A stretch of 60,740 bases of DNA, from contig CAZHCA010000026.1 in the NCBI GenBank assembly GCA_964530825.1, positions 1 to 60,740 of the forward strand, read 5' to 3'. Positions 60,593 to 60,740 of this stretch are shown here, one piece after another. Both the position numbers and the translations under genes were made by a program. The stretch comes from CAZHCA01 sp964530825 (GTDB taxonomy: Bacteria; Bacteroidota; Bacteroidia; Chitinophagales; Saprospiraceae). The stretch's first letter is position 1. Each line of letters starts with the position of its first letter. The notes beneath the pieces are model-generated. The model ran no database searches. It saw only the letters and a program-made list of their open reading frames with translations, and was not told the DNA's origin.

Positions 60593-60634
60593 GGCGTTAC
60601 TCCTGTGCATTATAAGGGTAACGCCTCTTTTTTA
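60593..60634 (+). terminator. Hairpin terminator of an unseen transcript
   Basis: GGCGTTAC and GTAACGCC pair across a 17-base loop, followed by TCTTTTTTT. No gene is visible between the preceding terminator and this one; a candidate -7 element TACCTTGA lies at 60553. A small RNA of about 60-70 bases could end here. The sequence is otherwise uninformative. Confidence 0.45.
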
Positions 60635-60650
60635 TATAACGGAGCGTAAA

Positions 60651-60674
60651 ACCCACCAGTCTTCAGCCGGTGGG
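60651..60674. mobile_element. IS200/IS605-type end hairpin at the window edge
   Basis: CCCACC and GGTGGG pair around AGTCTTCAGCC, close in form to the hairpin at 45581. The element itself would extend past the right edge. Whether it is a left or right end cannot be settled. Confidence 0.4.
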
Positions 60675-60740
60675 ATGAAAGCGATGCACTTTAGCCCTGG
60701 GACAAGATGTACTGTCGAATTGTATTTGGAGAAGCTTGCC

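Noticed and set aside
1..60740. CRISPR array or rRNA genes
   Set aside because: No regularly spaced repeats and no rRNA sequence were seen on either strand.

Overview
The window comes from a Bacteroidota chromosome, most likely a Saprospiria/Lewinella-type bacterium (class-level guess). Signs are two secreted proteins with type IX secretion (T9SS) sorting domains, PorD- and PorE-like T9SS genes, the Bacteroidota form of RNA polymerase omega behind bamD, and promoters of the Bacteroidota type (TTTG, about 19-20 bases, TAnnTTTG). Codon use is fairly even, with a few AT-rich or decayed patches that look acquired.

Layout. 0-8 kb: a metal (probably zinc) homeostasis block with a tricorn-type S41 protease end, two CobW/COG0523 GTPases, a His-rich MerC protein, a DUF1826 protein, a thioredoxin-reductase-like flavoprotein behind a strong palindromic operator, and a DUF5916 outer-membrane protein. 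8-13.7 kb: an accessory patch with an AT-rich cupin lipoprotein, a decayed DUF433/DUF5615 toxin-antitoxin locus with a second vestige, and a MazG plus GIY-YIG/DUF2075/S24 operon that looks like a defence or stress system. 13.9-20.9 kb: a large T9SS cargo protein, an OFA-type MFS transporter, tRNA-Gln, a hemerythrin-like protein, HemJ and a small barrel protein. 21-32.4 kb: a thioredoxin-TPR protein, then a two-component system (FixL-like haem-PAS kinase and a REC-cNMP-HTH regulator) beside a cluster of four tandem universal stress proteins, three CBS-pair proteins and several small unknown proteins. 32.4-44.6 kb: TraB/GumN and DUF3137 proteins, then housekeeping genes (bamD, rpoZ, coaBC, porD, purN, a PorE-like gene, a PLP enzyme, an M16 peptidase). 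44.6-45.6 kb: gene debris (CBM48 fragment, TnpB fragment). 45.6-60 kb: barrel and T9SS proteins, an MsbA-like exporter, the fabH-efp-accB-accC operon, an SSS symporter, FKBP, an AraC-type HTH protein, lspA, DUF819, a GH113-like hydrolase and an M23 peptidase. The end holds an odd tRNA-like RNA gene and an IS200/IS605-type hairpin.

The most interesting part is 21.9-32.4 kb. The kinase keeps the haem-ligand His and key Arg residues of FixL. The regulator carries a CRP/FNR-type recognition helix. Five promoters in the neighbouring stress-protein cluster carry TGA-N6-TCA boxes, mostly TGAT-N4-ATCA, and each has a box centred 41.5 bases upstream of the start point predicted from its -7 element. 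This reads as a compact oxygen-responsive regulon in which the FixJ and FixK roles are fused in one protein. The second candidate system is the MazG/GIY-YIG-DUF2075-S24 operon at 10.4-13.0 kb.
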